Part shown: piece by piece, positions 47,093 to 56,419 of the stretch
Position numbering within the stretch: position 1 is the stretch's first letter
Layout: every line of letters begins with the position of its first letter
Source of the DNA: Pseudomonas sp. Root71
GTDB taxonomy: Bacteria > Pseudomonadota > Gammaproteobacteria > Pseudomonadales > Pseudomonadaceae
Direction: 5' to 3'
DNA length: 64,000 nt
Assembly (NCBI RefSeq): GCF_001429045.1
Contig: NZ_LMHY01000025.1
Coordinates: 130,040 to 194,039 of the forward strand
Notes under the pieces: model-generated
Database searches by the model: none
What the model saw: only the letters and a program-made list of their open reading frames with translations
What the model was told of the DNA's origin: nothing
Made by a program: the position numbers and the translations under genes

Positions 47093-47842
47093 TCAATGCC
47101 GCTTGATGAACCCCGTCAACGCCGCCAACGCTTCCGGCGACCGCAGCCGCTGGGTAAACAGCGCCCCCTCCTCCTCAATCACCTTGCGCAACAGCTCCCG
47201 GTCCGGCGCCTTCATCAATTGCTTGCTGATGCGCACCGCTTCCGGCGGCAGCGACTCGAAGCGCAGGGCCATCTCCCGAGCCTTGGCCAGGGTCTCTTCG
47301 CCACTGCCCAGCGCCTCGCAGGCAATGCCCCACGCAGCCGCCTGTTCACCACTGAAACTTTCACCCAGCAGCAATAACTCCGCCGCCTTGGCCTGCCCAA
47401 GCAGACGCGGCAGGATCAGGCTGGAGCCGAACTCCGGGCATAGGCCAAGGTTGACGAACGGCATGCGCAGGCGGGCGTCGCGACTCACGTAGACCAGATC
47501 ACAATGCAGCAACATCGTCGTGCCAATGCCCACCGCCGCTCCGGCCACGGCGGCGATCACCGGTTTGCGGCATTCGAGCAGATTGTGCATGAACCGGAAT
47601 ACCGGGCTGTCGAGTCCATTCGGCGGTTGCTGGATGAAATCGGCGATATCGTTGCCGGCGGTGAAGCATTCGGCAGAGCCGGTGATCAGCACGGCGTTGA
47701 TCCCGGGGTCGCTGTCAGCCTGTTGCAACGCCTCGGCCAAGTGACTGTACATGGCGCGGGTCAGGGCGTTTTTCTTGTCCGGGCGATTCAGGCGCAGGGT
47801 CAACAGGCCGCGTTCGCGTTCAACTTGGATGGCATCGGTCAT
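47093..47842 (-). CDS. Enoyl-CoA hydratase/isomerase family protein
   Basis: A 249-residue crotonase-fold protein, start MTDAIQVERERGLLTLRLNRPDKKNALT at 47842. The oxyanion-hole segment TAGNDIADF (in place of the usual AG.D) and KPVIAAVAGAAVGIGTTMLLHCDLVYVSRDA are clear; the position of the second catalytic Glu is occupied in LGLCPEFGSSLILPR. It resembles delta-3/delta-2 isomerases as much as hydratases. Co-directional with the downstream-strand reductase. Confidence 0.9.
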   Translation of the reverse strand: MTDAIQVERERGLLTLRLNRPDKKNALTRAMYSHLAEALQQADSDPGINAVLITGSAECFTAGNDIADFIQQPPNGLDSPVFRFMHNLLECRKPVIAAVAGAAVGIGTTMLLHCDLVYVSRDARLRMPFVNLGLCPEFGSSLILPRLLGQAKAAELLLLGESFSGEQAAAWGIACEALGSGEETLAKAREMALRFESLPPEAVRISKQLMKAPDRELLRKVIEEEGALFTQRLRSPEALAALTGFIKRH

Positions 47843-47871
47843 GGCAGGTCTCGCGTCTGAAAAGTCAGCGC

Positions 47872-48807
47872 TCAACCACGGGGCAGGAACACATCGGCCA
47901 GCAGTTGATTGCGCGGCAATCCCGCCAGGTACAGGCGCCGGGCAAAGGCGTCGACACTGTCGGGGGCTCCGCAGAGTAAGGCCAGGGTTTGCCGGGAAAC
48001 AAGGCGCAGTTGCGCCAAAGCCGCAGGCAACTCGGCCGGGGTCCACAGTTCGACACTCAGGTTCGGACGGCTGGCGGCCATGGCTTGCAGGGGTTTGGCC
48101 AGGTAGTGTTCATCGGCATCATGGGCCAGGTGGATGACGCGGATAGTGCCCTGGTGATTCTGACGCAGCGCTTCGCGCAAGACACCAAACAATGGCCCCA
48201 ACCCGGTGCCGGCCGCCATCAACCACAACGGCCTGGTGTGCCAGTCAGGGTCGTAATGCAAGGCACCGCCGCGCAGTTCACCGAGACGGATCGGATCGCC
48301 GATGCGCAATTGCCTGGCGGCATCGCTGAATTCCCCGGGTTTGCGGCAATCGAGATGAAACTCCAGAAAACGATCTTCCTGCGGCAGGCTGGCCAGAGAA
48401 TACGGCCGCGCCACACTGCCCGCCCACAACACCAGGTGTTGACCGGCGCTGTAGCGCAATGGTCGCTGGGGGATTACCCGCAAGCGCAGCACCGTGGTAC
48501 TCAGCCAATCGATCGCCGCGACTTCGGCCGGATGACCATCGGTTTGCGGATCGAAGGCGTGCACCTGCAAGTCCTCGACCACCTGGCACTGGCACGCCAG
48601 TCGCCAGCCCTGTTCACGCTGCCGGGCACTCAGGGCATCGGGGCGGCTGTCGCTCGGCAGCCCCCGCACACACTGCACCAGGCACGCATGGCAACTGCCG
48701 GCGCGGCAACTGTAAGGCACTGGCACGTCGTTCTGGTTCAGCGCGTCGAGCAGATTGCTGCCCGCCGCCACCGACCATTGGCGCTCGCCAACCCGCAGCT
48801 CAGGCAT
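47872..48807 (-). CDS. 2Fe-2S ferredoxin-NAD(P)H reductase (CDP-6-deoxy-delta-3,4-glucoseen reductase type)
   Basis: A 311-residue electron-transfer flavoprotein. The N-terminal plant-type ferredoxin domain has CRAGSCHACLVQC (Cx4CxxC) and a fourth Cys in LACQCQV. The FAD domain has RPYSLASLPQED; the NAD domain has LMAAGTGLGPLFGVLREAL and LLCGAPDSVDAF. It resembles reductase components of oxygenases, but no oxygenase is adjacent. It overlaps the diguanylate cyclase gene by 8 nt. Confidence 0.9.
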   Translation of the reverse strand: MPELRVGERQWSVAAGSNLLDALNQNDVPVPYSCRAGSCHACLVQCVRGLPSDSRPDALSARQREQGWRLACQCQVVEDLQVHAFDPQTDGHPAEVAAIDWLSTTVLRLRVIPQRPLRYSAGQHLVLWAGSVARPYSLASLPQEDRFLEFHLDCRKPGEFSDAARQLRIGDPIRLGELRGGALHYDPDWHTRPLWLMAAGTGLGPLFGVLREALRQNHQGTIRVIHLAHDADEHYLAKPLQAMAASRPNLSVELWTPAELPAALAQLRLVSRQTLALLCGAPDSVDAFARRLYLAGLPRNQLLADVFLPRG

Positions 48808-49918
48808 CGACGTTCTCCCACGCTGCCGCGCACCGGTTGCGGCCATCACGCTTGGCACGATAAAGCGCCTGATCGGCCCGTTGCAGAGCGTCATCGAGGT
48901 CGTCGCCCAATTCCAGCAGGGTCATGCCGGCGGACAGGCTGAGGCTGCGTACATTCAGACCAATCAGCTCGACATCGGTGAACGCGATGCGCAGCCGTTC
49001 GCAGCACGAAGTCAGACTGTCGGCATCGCAATCGGGCAGCAGCACCACGAACTCTTCACCACCGTAGCGGGCCAGAACATCGCCGTCGCGCAGGCACGCG
49101 CTGGCAACCCCGGCAAAGGCTTGCAGCACCTGATCGCCGGCGGCATGGCCGTGCAGATCGTTGATGCGTTTGAAATGGTCGAGGTCGATCAGCGCCAGGC
49201 CATGCATGACACCCGGGTCCATGGCGTTCAATTCGCGGGAAGCCAGGCGCAGGAAATGCCGGCGATTGAACAGACCCGTGAGTTCATCAGTGGCCACCAG
49301 GTCTTCGAGCTGGCGCATCATCCCGCGCAACGTGTCCTGGTGCGCCTGCAAGGCAAAACGCCGCTGGCGCATTCGCTGTCGCGAAGCCTGGACATAGCGG
49401 GCATACAGCACCAGCCACACCAGCACGATGAACAGCACACAGACCTGCAACAACGCCATGGCCGGGTCGGGCAGCTGTAAGTGGTAACCCTCCCACAGCG
49501 TGATTGCACTGAAACTGAAAAACACCAGCAGCGCGCATCGTACTAAAGACCGGCGTGACAGATGGAACAGGCCGAACAGCAGGATCAGCACGTAAAACAC
49601 CAGGAACGCACCCCGGGCTTCGTCCAGATGGGCAATCAGCCAGGTTTGCCAGCCCAGCCCCAGCAACACTTGCACCTCGGTCAGGCTGGGGTCGGCGAAG
49701 CGCAGATTGCAGCCGCTGTAGAACACCGCGAACAGGATGGCCTGGTTGATCACCACCAGTGCGCTGCCGATGGCGACACTGGAAAGCGGTGCATCGTAGT
49801 GACCGGTAAAGAATGCCAGCCACAGCAACAGCAATGCCAAGGCATAGGTGCCGGCCGCGAGGGCGAAACGTTTGAGCAACAGGCGCTGGATGGCGTTATG
49901 GGTCAATCGTTGACTCAC
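48800..49918 (-). CDS. SadC-like membrane diguanylate cyclase
   Basis: A 372-residue protein with about six N-terminal membrane helices (residues 20-175), a coiled linker and a GGDEF domain. YGGEEFVVLLPD is the active site, and RDGD five residues upstream is the I-site. By position (next to the reductase, enoyl-CoA hydratase, pykA and fumarase) it corresponds to P. aeruginosa SadC, which controls the attachment/motility switch. SadC there is longer as I recall, so the symbol is withheld. Confidence 0.9.
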   Translation of the reverse strand: MSQRLTHNAIQRLLLKRFALAAGTYALALLLLWLAFFTGHYDAPLSSVAIGSALVVINQAILFAVFYSGCNLRFADPSLTEVQVLLGLGWQTWLIAHLDEARGAFLVFYVLILLFGLFHLSRRSLVRCALLVFFSFSAITLWEGYHLQLPDPAMALLQVCVLFIVLVWLVLYARYVQASRQRMRQRRFALQAHQDTLRGMMRQLEDLVATDELTGLFNRRHFLRLASRELNAMDPGVMHGLALIDLDHFKRINDLHGHAAGDQVLQAFAGVASACLRDGDVLARYGGEEFVVLLPDCDADSLTSCCERLRIAFTDVELIGLNVRSLSLSAGMTLLELGDDLDDALQRADQALYRAKRDGRNRCAAAWENVDA

Positions 49919-50140
49919 CAGATGAAAGGAGACTGACAGAGCGTCCTACTCTACAGACCGCATGTCACTTTAGTTGCGTGACCGATAAATGACCATTCAA
50001 TTTTCGGGATGGGCAAGGTCGTCTCGCTTGCAGGAGCTTATGCGACCAACGATTGACTGCCGGCGCGTGTGCCGGCCTTTGATGCGCGGTATACTGCCGC
50101 GCCTTTTTAGCGTCGCGCCAGCTTGCCCGGCGTGCCTTGA

Positions 50141-50184
50141 AAGGTGCTTGCAACCGACCGATGCACCCAAGCTGCAAGCACCTT
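50141..50184 (+). promoter_or_regulatory. 12-bp hairpin in the fumarase leader
   Basis: AAGGTGCTTGCA (50141-50152) and TGCAAGCACCTT (50173-50184) are perfect inverted repeats around a 20-nt loop, ending 35 nt before the fumarase ATG. A -10-like TATACT lies upstream at 50090-50095. No T-run, so not a simple terminator. Confidence 0.5.
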
Positions 50185-50219
50185 ATTGAATGTTCCCGTC
50201 TTTTAGAGGAGCGCGACTC

Positions 50220-51743
50220 ATGACCGTGATCAAGCAAGACGACCTGATTCAGAGCGTTGCCGACGCCCTGCAGTTCATTTCCTACTACCACCCCGTGGAT
50301 TTCATCCAGGCGATGCACGAGGCTTACCTGCGCGAAGAATCGCCAGCGGCCCGCGACTCGATGGCACAGATCCTGATCAACTCGCGCATGTGCGCCACCG
50401 GCCATCGTCCGATCTGCCAGGACACCGGCATCGTGACCGTATTTGTCCGCGTGGGCATGGACGTGCGTTGGGATGGCGCCACCATGAGCCTGGACGACAT
50501 GATCAACGAGGGCGTACGTCGCGCCTACAACCTGCCGGAAAACGTCCTGCGCGCTTCGATCCTCGCCGACCCGGCAGGCGCTCGCAAGAACACCAAGGAC
50601 AATACCCCGGCAGTCATCCACTACTCCATCGTTCCGGGTAACACCGTGGAAGTGGACGTGGCGGCCAAGGGCGGCGGTTCCGAGAACAAGTCGAAGATGG
50701 CCATGCTCAACCCGTCCGACTCGATCGTCGACTGGGTGCTGAAAACCGTCCCGGAAATGGGCGCCGGCTGGTGCCCACCGGGCATGCTCGGCATCGGCAT
50801 CGGCGGCACCGCCGAGAAAGCCGCAGTGATGGCCAAGGAAGTGTTGATGGAATCCATCGACATTCACGAGCTCAAAGCCCGTGGCCCGCAGAACCGCATT
50901 GAAGAAATGCGCCTGGAGCTGTTCGAGAAGGTCAACCAACTGGGCATCGGCGCCCAGGGCCTCGGTGGCCTGACCACCGTGCTTGACGTGAAGATCATGG
51001 ACTACCCGACCCACGCCGCTTCGCTGCCGGTGTGCATGATCCCGAACTGCGCCGCCACCCGTCACACGCACTTCGTGCTCGACGGTTCCGGCCCGGTTGC
51101 CCAGGAAGCGCCACCTTTGGACGCCTACCCGGAAATCGTCTGGGAAGCCGGTCCGTCGGCCCGTCGCGTCAACCTCGACACCCTGACCCCGGAAGACGTG
51201 CAGAGCTGGAAGCCGGGCGAAACCGTCCTGCTCAACGGCAAGATGCTCACCGGTCGCGACGCGGCGCACAAGCGCATGGTCGAGATGCTGAACAAGGGCG
51301 AAACCCTGCCGGTCGATCTGAAAGGTCGCTTCATCTATTACGTCGGCCCGGTTGATCCGGTGCGCGAAGAAGTGGTTGGCCCGGCGGGCCCGACTACCGC
51401 CACGCGGATGGACAAGTTCACCCGTCAGATCCTTGAGCAGACAGGCCTGCTGGGCATGATCGGCAAATCCGAGCGCGGCCCTACCGCGATCGAAGCGATC
51501 AAGGACCACAAAGCCGTTTATCTGATGGCTGTAGGTGGCGCGGCTTACCTGGTGGCGCAAGCGATCAAGAAATCCCGCGTGGTCGCTTTCGCCGAACTGG
51601 GCATGGAAGCGATCTACGAGTTCGACGTCAAAGACATGCCTGTGACCGTTGCGGTCGACAGCAAGGGCGAGTCGGTACACATCACCGGTCCTGCCATCTG
51701 GCAGAAAAAGATCAGTGAAAGCCTGGCGGTGGAAGTGCAGTAA
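50220..51743 (+). CDS. fumA: Class I fumarate hydratase
   Basis: A 507-residue 4Fe-4S fumarase of the TCA cycle. The start MTVIKQDDLIQSVADAL at 50220 has AGAGGAG upstream. The alpha-domain contains MCATGHRPICQDTG with one cluster Cys; further cluster Cys are in AGWCPPGMLGIGIGG and VCMIPNCAATRHTH. The beta-domain (GKMLTGRDAAHKRM, FIYYVGPVDP, GPTTATRMD) completes the single-chain form. Monocistronic with a strong terminator. Confidence 0.96.
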   Translation: MTVIKQDDLIQSVADALQFISYYHPVDFIQAMHEAYLREESPAARDSMAQILINSRMCATGHRPICQDTGIVTVFVRVGMDVRWDGATMSLDDMINEGVRRAYNLPENVLRASILADPAGARKNTKDNTPAVIHYSIVPGNTVEVDVAAKGGGSENKSKMAMLNPSDSIVDWVLKTVPEMGAGWCPPGMLGIGIGGTAEKAAVMAKEVLMESIDIHELKARGPQNRIEEMRLELFEKVNQLGIGAQGLGGLTTVLDVKIMDYPTHAASLPVCMIPNCAATRHTHFVLDGSGPVAQEAPPLDAYPEIVWEAGPSARRVNLDTLTPEDVQSWKPGETVLLNGKMLTGRDAAHKRMVEMLNKGETLPVDLKGRFIYYVGPVDPVREEVVGPAGPTTATRMDKFTRQILEQTGLLGMIGKSERGPTAIEAIKDHKAVYLMAVGGAAYLVAQAIKKSRVVAFAELGMEAIYEFDVKDMPVTVAVDSKGESVHITGPAIWQKKISESLAVEVQ

Positions 51744-51760
51744 GCGCTGAACCGTTGATT

Positions 51761-51800
51761 AAAAAGAGCCGCGCTGTCAGTACGACAGCGCGGCTTTTTT
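51761..51800. terminator. Bidirectional terminator after fumarase
   Basis: AGCCGCGCTGTC (51767-51778) and GACAGCGCGGCT (51784-51795) flanked by A-run and T-run; it also faces the convergent Ig-like gene. Confidence 0.92.
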
Positions 51801-51882
51801 ATACGTACAAATCCAACTTTCAACGACAGAGGTTCCAGACTCTATCCGTTCACGGAGACCAGGAGGTCGCAGGTCTGGACGG

Positions 51883-52776
51883 TCAAACCGTAAACGCTTT
51901 ATCGACTGCCCATTCGGAATCTCCCCCAGTGACCGTGCCGATCTGCCTTGCAGTAATGAGGTGATTTCCTGAGCTCCACGCCGTCGGGGCAGAAACCCGC
52001 CAACTTCCATCGGATTGAACCGTCGTAGATAATAAGACGCCGCCGCTCCCGCCCGTATTCCAGATCTCAAGCCTGGCGCCTTGGAGCCCCCCCGTACCAC
52101 TAATAGTGGGTTTTCCGTGAGCAGAAACAGTTACATCGGTAATCAATGGCGTGAACAGGACAGCAAAAAGAACCGGGCTCGCCCATTCGGACACCACATC
52201 ATTCAGTTTCTGTATGGCGGTTAGCCTGAACGGATCGCCCATCCACAATGGCTCCGCAAGCACGGTCTTCCAGGAACCATCGGACTGTACTGTCGCGGTT
52301 CCGAATAGAACGGTACCGACACCCTCTTCACAAAGTAAGATCGTTGCACCCGCCACACCGTTGGTTCCTTGTATTTCTGGTTGTGGCACCCGCACGGTTC
52401 CGGGATGGGCAATTACCGGCGTAGGGGGTATGACCTGGCCAATTTTAAAGTTACGACTCTTAGCCCAATGGCTGTATAGAAGGACTTTATACTGGATCTT
52501 GAAATATATCTGCTCTTCTACCGGCAACTCATCGGGCACCACAAACGCTATAAAACCAACTCCTACGCCACCACTGTATCTTTTAATTTTTTGATTATTG
52601 CTCGCTCTAAAGAAGTCCAGATTCCATTTGGTGTGCGTGGGTGATGGTACGATTGCATGAACGTTAAATCGACGACTAACAGTTCCCGCTGTGGGAGCCG
52701 TGATTATGGGACTGGGCAGTACCTCCCACTTTGGTTCAATTTTTCTCCGCGTCCGGGATTCCGTATCTTTTTTCAT
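51883..52776 (-). CDS. Ig-like repeat protein of unknown function
   Basis: A 297-residue protein with GGAGAG 8 nt before ATG 52776 and no signal peptide. Residues about 20-115 look Ig-like (SPIITAPTAGTVSRRFNV). Two repeats of about 80 residues follow, each with GT.G..GA, then TVQSDGSW, a HLITA/FRLTA strand and SEWA. Similar tandem domains occur at the ends of long Pseudomonas surface or toxin-associated proteins, but here they stand alone. Lower G+C than its neighbours, so probably acquired. Confidence 0.75.
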   Translation of the reverse strand: MKKDTESRTRRKIEPKWEVLPSPIITAPTAGTVSRRFNVHAIVPSPTHTKWNLDFFRASNNQKIKRYSGGVGVGFIAFVVPDELPVEEQIYFKIQYKVLLYSHWAKSRNFKIGQVIPPTPVIAHPGTVRVPQPEIQGTNGVAGATILLCEEGVGTVLFGTATVQSDGSWKTVLAEPLWMGDPFRLTAIQKLNDVVSEWASPVLFAVLFTPLITDVTVSAHGKPTISGTGGLQGARLEIWNTGGSGGVLLSTTVQSDGSWRVSAPTAWSSGNHLITARQIGTVTGGDSEWAVDKAFTV

Positions 52777-53072
52777 GATCTCAACTCTCCTGCGCCCGGC
52801 ACGCTCGCTGGCGCTTGTGTCACTATATTCATCTTGATCCGCACGAGGTGACTACCTGTAAAAAGTGACAGTTCCGACGAATGGACATTCATAAGAATTT
52901 TTGAGAACGCCTGGATTTCGTTGAGAAAACTCGAAAATGAAATAGTACAAATGCGCAAAACAAACATGAGTTCCTGATAGCTCAGGGTATCGACTTGAAT
53001 GTATGAGATGAGCACTGGTGCAAGATGATCCGCATGCTATCTTGCGCCTGTCTTTTTTCCGATCTCTGTTCG
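52777..53072. other. Lower-G+C intergenic region
   Basis: About 300 nt between two divergent genes. It holds the promoters of the Ig-like gene and of the sensor kinase; nothing else recognised. Confidence 0.45.
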
Positions 53073-54839
53073 ATGCTCCCGACCTCCCGAACCCTGCGCC
53101 TGGCGCTCTACACCTTATTGATCATCGCCGGCGCCGCCCTCGCGGCCACCTTGGCCATGCGCCACACCGTGCGCCAATCAATGGTGGAAGACGCGGCGCG
53201 CGCCAACCAGCAACTGGCGCTGTATGCCACGTCCCTGCATACCCTGATCGAACGTTACCGCGCCCTGCCTTCGGTGCTGGCGCTGGACCCGCAATTGCGC
53301 GACGCCCTCAAAGGCCCGGTGAGCCCCGAGCAACAGGATGCGCTGAACCGCAAACTGGAAAAGATCAACGGCGCCGCCGAATCCTCGACCCTGGAACTGC
53401 TCGATCGCACCGGTCTGGCCGTAGCCGCGAGCAATTGGCGTTTGCCCAGCAGTTATGTCGGCCACAACTACGGTTTCCGTCCCTATTTCAACCAGACCCG
53501 TACCCAGGGCACCGGTCGCTTTTATGCCGTGGGGGTGACCAGCGGCATTCCCGGCTACTTCCTCTCCAGCGCGGTCAGCGATGACGACGGTCAGTTCCTC
53601 GGTGCCATGGTGGTGAAACTGGAGTTCCCCGAACTGGAACGCGAGTGGCGTCAGGGCAGCGACACCTTGCTGGTCAGCGACGCACGTGGAATCATCTTCA
53701 TCGCCAACCAGCCGGGCTGGCGCTATCGCCTGCTCAAGCCGCTGAGCGACAGCGACCACGCCGAACTCAAGACCACCCGCCAGTACGACAAGCAGCCGCT
53801 GACGCCGCTTGAGTTTCAATCGTTGCGGCGCTTCGATGACAACAGCGACCTGGCTCGGGTCGATGGCCCGGACGGCAAGGCCGATTACCTGTGGGAATCC
53901 CTGCCGCTAAGCACCGAAGGCTGGACGCTGCACCTGCTGCGGCGTCCGCAAGTTGCCTTCGAAGACAGCCGCAACGCCGCCCTCGCCGCGGCCGGGCTAT
54001 GGCTGACCCTGGTGTTCCTGCTGCTGTTTCTCAATCAACGCTGGCGCCTGGCCAAACTGCGTCAACGCAGTCGCGAAGAACTCGAGCAGCTTGTAGAAGA
54101 GCGTACCCGCGACCTGCGCACCGCTCAGGAAGGCCTGGTGCAATCGGCCAAACTCGCCGCGCTGGGGCAAATGTCCGCCGCCCTGGCCCATGAGATCAAC
54201 CAACCGCTCACCGCCCAGCGCATGCAACTGGCGACCTTGCGCCTGTTGCTCGACCACGGTCGAGTCGATGACGCCTACAAGGCGCTCAAGCCAGTGGATG
54301 AAATGCTCACCCGCATGGCGGCCCTCACCGGCCATCTGAAAACCTTCGCCCGCAAAAGCCCCGGCGGTTTGCGCGAACGCCTGGACCTGGCGGCGGTGGT
54401 GGATCAGTCGCTGCAACTGCTCGACACCCGGTTGCGCGACGAACAGGTCAGCACCGTGCTGCACCTGACCCGCCCGGCCTGGGTGCGTGGCGATGCGATT
54501 CGCCTGGAACAGGTGCTGATCAACCTGCTGCGCAATGCCCTCGATGCGATGCAGGATAAACCCTGCAAACGCCTGGAAATCCGCCTCGAAGCCGACGAAC
54601 AATTGTGGCGCCTGAGCGTGATCGACAACGGTGGCGGTATCGCCGAAGAGAACCTGCCCAAGGTCTTCGATCCGTTCTTCACCACCAAGCCGGTGGGCGA
54701 TGGCCTGGGGATCGGGCTGGCCGTGTCCTTTGCCATCGTTCATGAATCCGGCGGGCGCCTGACTGCCGACAATCATGACAAAGGCGCCGTGTTTACCATG
54801 ACTTTGCCCATCGACCTGGAGGTGCATGAACCATGCTGA
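53073..54839 (+). CDS. DctB/MifS-type sensor histidine kinase
   Basis: About 588 residues. TM1 (LALYTLLIIAGAALAATLAM), a periplasmic double-Cache domain of about 270 residues with GHNYGFRPYFNQTRTQGTGRFYAVGVTSGIPGYF split over residues 131-165, TM2 (AALAAAGLWLTLVFLLLFL), a coiled coil, HisKA with ALAHEINQPLTAQRM and an HATPase domain (VIDNGGGI, GLGIGLAVSFAI). DctB-family sensors detect dicarboxylates. The adjacent KgtP-type gene points to 2-oxoglutarate, as for P. aeruginosa MifS. Start 53073 is favoured; the frame opens at 53025. Confidence 0.9.
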   Translation: MLPTSRTLRLALYTLLIIAGAALAATLAMRHTVRQSMVEDAARANQQLALYATSLHTLIERYRALPSVLALDPQLRDALKGPVSPEQQDALNRKLEKINGAAESSTLELLDRTGLAVAASNWRLPSSYVGHNYGFRPYFNQTRTQGTGRFYAVGVTSGIPGYFLSSAVSDDDGQFLGAMVVKLEFPELEREWRQGSDTLLVSDARGIIFIANQPGWRYRLLKPLSDSDHAELKTTRQYDKQPLTPLEFQSLRRFDDNSDLARVDGPDGKADYLWESLPLSTEGWTLHLLRRPQVAFEDSRNAALAAAGLWLTLVFLLLFLNQRWRLAKLRQRSREELEQLVEERTRDLRTAQEGLVQSAKLAALGQMSAALAHEINQPLTAQRMQLATLRLLLDHGRVDDAYKALKPVDEMLTRMAALTGHLKTFARKSPGGLRERLDLAAVVDQSLQLLDTRLRDEQVSTVLHLTRPAWVRGDAIRLEQVLINLLRNALDAMQDKPCKRLEIRLEADEQLWRLSVIDNGGGIAEENLPKVFDPFFTTKPVGDGLGIGLAVSFAIVHESGGRLTADNHDKGAVFTMTLPIDLEVHEPC

Positions 54840-56164
54840 ACTCAGTGATCGTGGTCGACGACGAAAGCAGCATTCGCAGTGCCGTCGAGCAATGGTTGAG
54901 CCTGTCGGGTTTCGAGGTGCAGTTGTTCAGCCGCGCCGACGAGTGCCTGGCGCAGTTGCCCAGGCATTTTGCCGGGGTGATTCTCAGCGACGTGCGCATG
55001 CCCGGCATGACCGGCCTGGAACTGTTGGCCGAGGTGCAACGCCGGGATGCCGATTTGCCGGTGATCCTGCTGACCGGCCACGGCGATGTACCGATGGCCG
55101 TCGAGGCCATGCGCGACGGTGCCTACGATTTCCTCGAAAAACCTTTCAGCCCGCAAACCCTGCTCGGCAGCCTGCGCCGCGCCCTCGACAAGCGCCGGCT
55201 GGTGCTGGAGAACCGCGCGCTGCACGAGCAGGCGGACAATCGTGCCAAACTGGATGCCACGCTGCTTGGCGTGTCCCGGGGCTTGCAGACCCTGCGACGG
55301 CAAGTTCTGGACCTGGCAGCATTGCCGGTCAACGTGCTGATTCGCGGCGAAACCGGTAGCGGCAAGGAACTGGTCGCGCGTTGCCTGCACGACTTCGGGC
55401 CGCGGGCCGACAAGCCCTTTGTCGCGCTCAACTGCGCGGCCATTCCCGAGCAATTGTTCGAGGCCGAGCTGTTCGGTCACGAGAGCGGCGCGTTTACCGG
55501 TGCGTCCGGCAAGCGCATCGGCAAGCTCGAGTACGCCGACGGCGGCACGCTGTTTCTCGATGAAATCGAAAGCATGCCCCTGGCCCAGCAGGTGAAACTG
55601 CTGCGGGTGTTACAGGAGCAGAAGCTTGAACGGCTGGGCTCGAACCAGAGCATCCGCGTGGATTTGCGCATCATTGCCGCGACCAAGCCGGACCTGCTCG
55701 ACGAAGCGCGGGCCGGACGTTTCCGCGAAGACCTGGCCTATCGTTTGAACGTCGCGGAACTACGTCTGCCGCCCTTGCGCGAACGCCGTGAAGACATACC
55801 CCTGCTGTTTGAATCCTTTGCACAAAACGCCGCCGAACGCCTGGGACGCAAGTTTCCACCGTTGAGCGGTGCCCAGTTGAGTCACTTGCTGAGCCACGAC
55901 TGGCCGGGCAACGTGCGCGAACTGGCGAACGTCGCCGAGCGTCAGGTATTGGGGCTCGGTGAGCCGGAGCCCTTGGGCATCGAGCCCGGCCAGTCACTGG
56001 CGGCGCAACAGGAAGCGTTCGAAGCGCAATGCCTGCGTGCGGCATTGACCCGGCACAAGGGCGATGTGAAAGCGGTGCTCGAAGAACTGCAACTGCCGCG
56101 CCGGACCTTCAATGAAAAGATGCAGCGGCATGGTCTGACCCGGGAGATGTTTTTAAGCGAGTAG
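54833..56164 (+). CDS. DctD/MifR-type sigma-54-dependent response regulator
   Basis: A 443-residue NtrC-family activator. The receiver domain has DD at 9-10 and phospho-acceptor D53 (ILSDVRMPGMTG). The AAA+ domain has GETGSGKELVARCLH, the sigma-54 contact GAFTGA and GTLFLDEIESMPL. The C-terminal Fis-type HTH contains HKGDVKAVLEELQLPRRTFNEKM. It overlaps the kinase by 7 nt. The tandem palindromes and sigma-54 promoter just downstream are its likely target. Confidence 0.92.
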   Translation: MLNSVIVVDDESSIRSAVEQWLSLSGFEVQLFSRADECLAQLPRHFAGVILSDVRMPGMTGLELLAEVQRRDADLPVILLTGHGDVPMAVEAMRDGAYDFLEKPFSPQTLLGSLRRALDKRRLVLENRALHEQADNRAKLDATLLGVSRGLQTLRRQVLDLAALPVNVLIRGETGSGKELVARCLHDFGPRADKPFVALNCAAIPEQLFEAELFGHESGAFTGASGKRIGKLEYADGGTLFLDEIESMPLAQQVKLLRVLQEQKLERLGSNQSIRVDLRIIAATKPDLLDEARAGRFREDLAYRLNVAELRLPPLRERREDIPLLFESFAQNAAERLGRKFPPLSGAQLSHLLSHDWPGNVRELANVAERQVLGLGEPEPLGIEPGQSLAAQQEAFEAQCLRAALTRHKGDVKAVLEELQLPRRTFNEKMQRHGLTREMFLSE

Positions 56165-56179
56165 CCCTCAAAATCAAAA

Positions 56180-56248
56180 GATCGCAGCCTTCGGCAGCTC
56201 CTACCGATGAACGCGATGTCCCTGTAGGAGCTGCCGAAGGCTGCGATC
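56180..56248. repeat. Family A paired palindrome
   Basis: GATCGCAGCCTTCGGCAGCT and inverted mate GTAGGAGCTGCCGAAGGCTG around about 20 nt. It lies between the response regulator stop and the first enhancer-like site. Confidence 0.92.
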
Positions 56249-56253
56249 TTTTC

Positions 56254-56313
56254 AGCGGATTTCCGCTCACGCAAACATCCTCATAGGCGGATTTCCGCTC
56301 AGCCAAACATCCT
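56254..56313 (+). promoter_or_regulatory. Tandem enhancer-like palindromes upstream of kgtP
   Basis: Two 27-bp direct repeats (56255-56281 and 56287-56313) match at 25 positions. Each starts with the palindrome GCGGATTTCCGC (GCGGA-TT-TCCGC) and ends AAACATCCT. The palindrome centres are 32 bp apart, about three helical turns, which suits cooperative binding by an NtrC-family dimer. They lie about 75 and 107 bp upstream of the predicted transcription start. Confidence 0.7.
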
Positions 56314-56341
56314 GCCCCCTCTAAACCGGCCCTCTCCCCGT

Positions 56342-56357
56342 TGGCACAGCTCCTGCT
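56342..56357 (+). promoter_or_regulatory. Sigma-54 promoter of kgtP
   Basis: TGGCACAGCTCCTGCT matches the consensus TGGCACRN4TTGCW at every fixed position but one, with the required 10-bp GG-to-GC spacing. Transcription would start near 56369, about 50 nt before the ATG at 56420. Confidence 0.85.
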
Positions 56358-56419
56358 ATAGCCCTGGCAGGCTGCGTTTATTCGCGCTCCACAAAAACAA
56401 TTAAATGAAGGATCCTTCA

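Noticed and set aside
49965..51680. A 571-codon open frame on the minus strand
   Set aside because: Antisense to fumarase, which has all its motifs; no family-like sequence in the antisense frame.
52773..53015. Possible 80-residue minus-strand protein before the sensor kinase
   Set aside because: No recognisable family or ribosome site; occupies the divergent promoter region.
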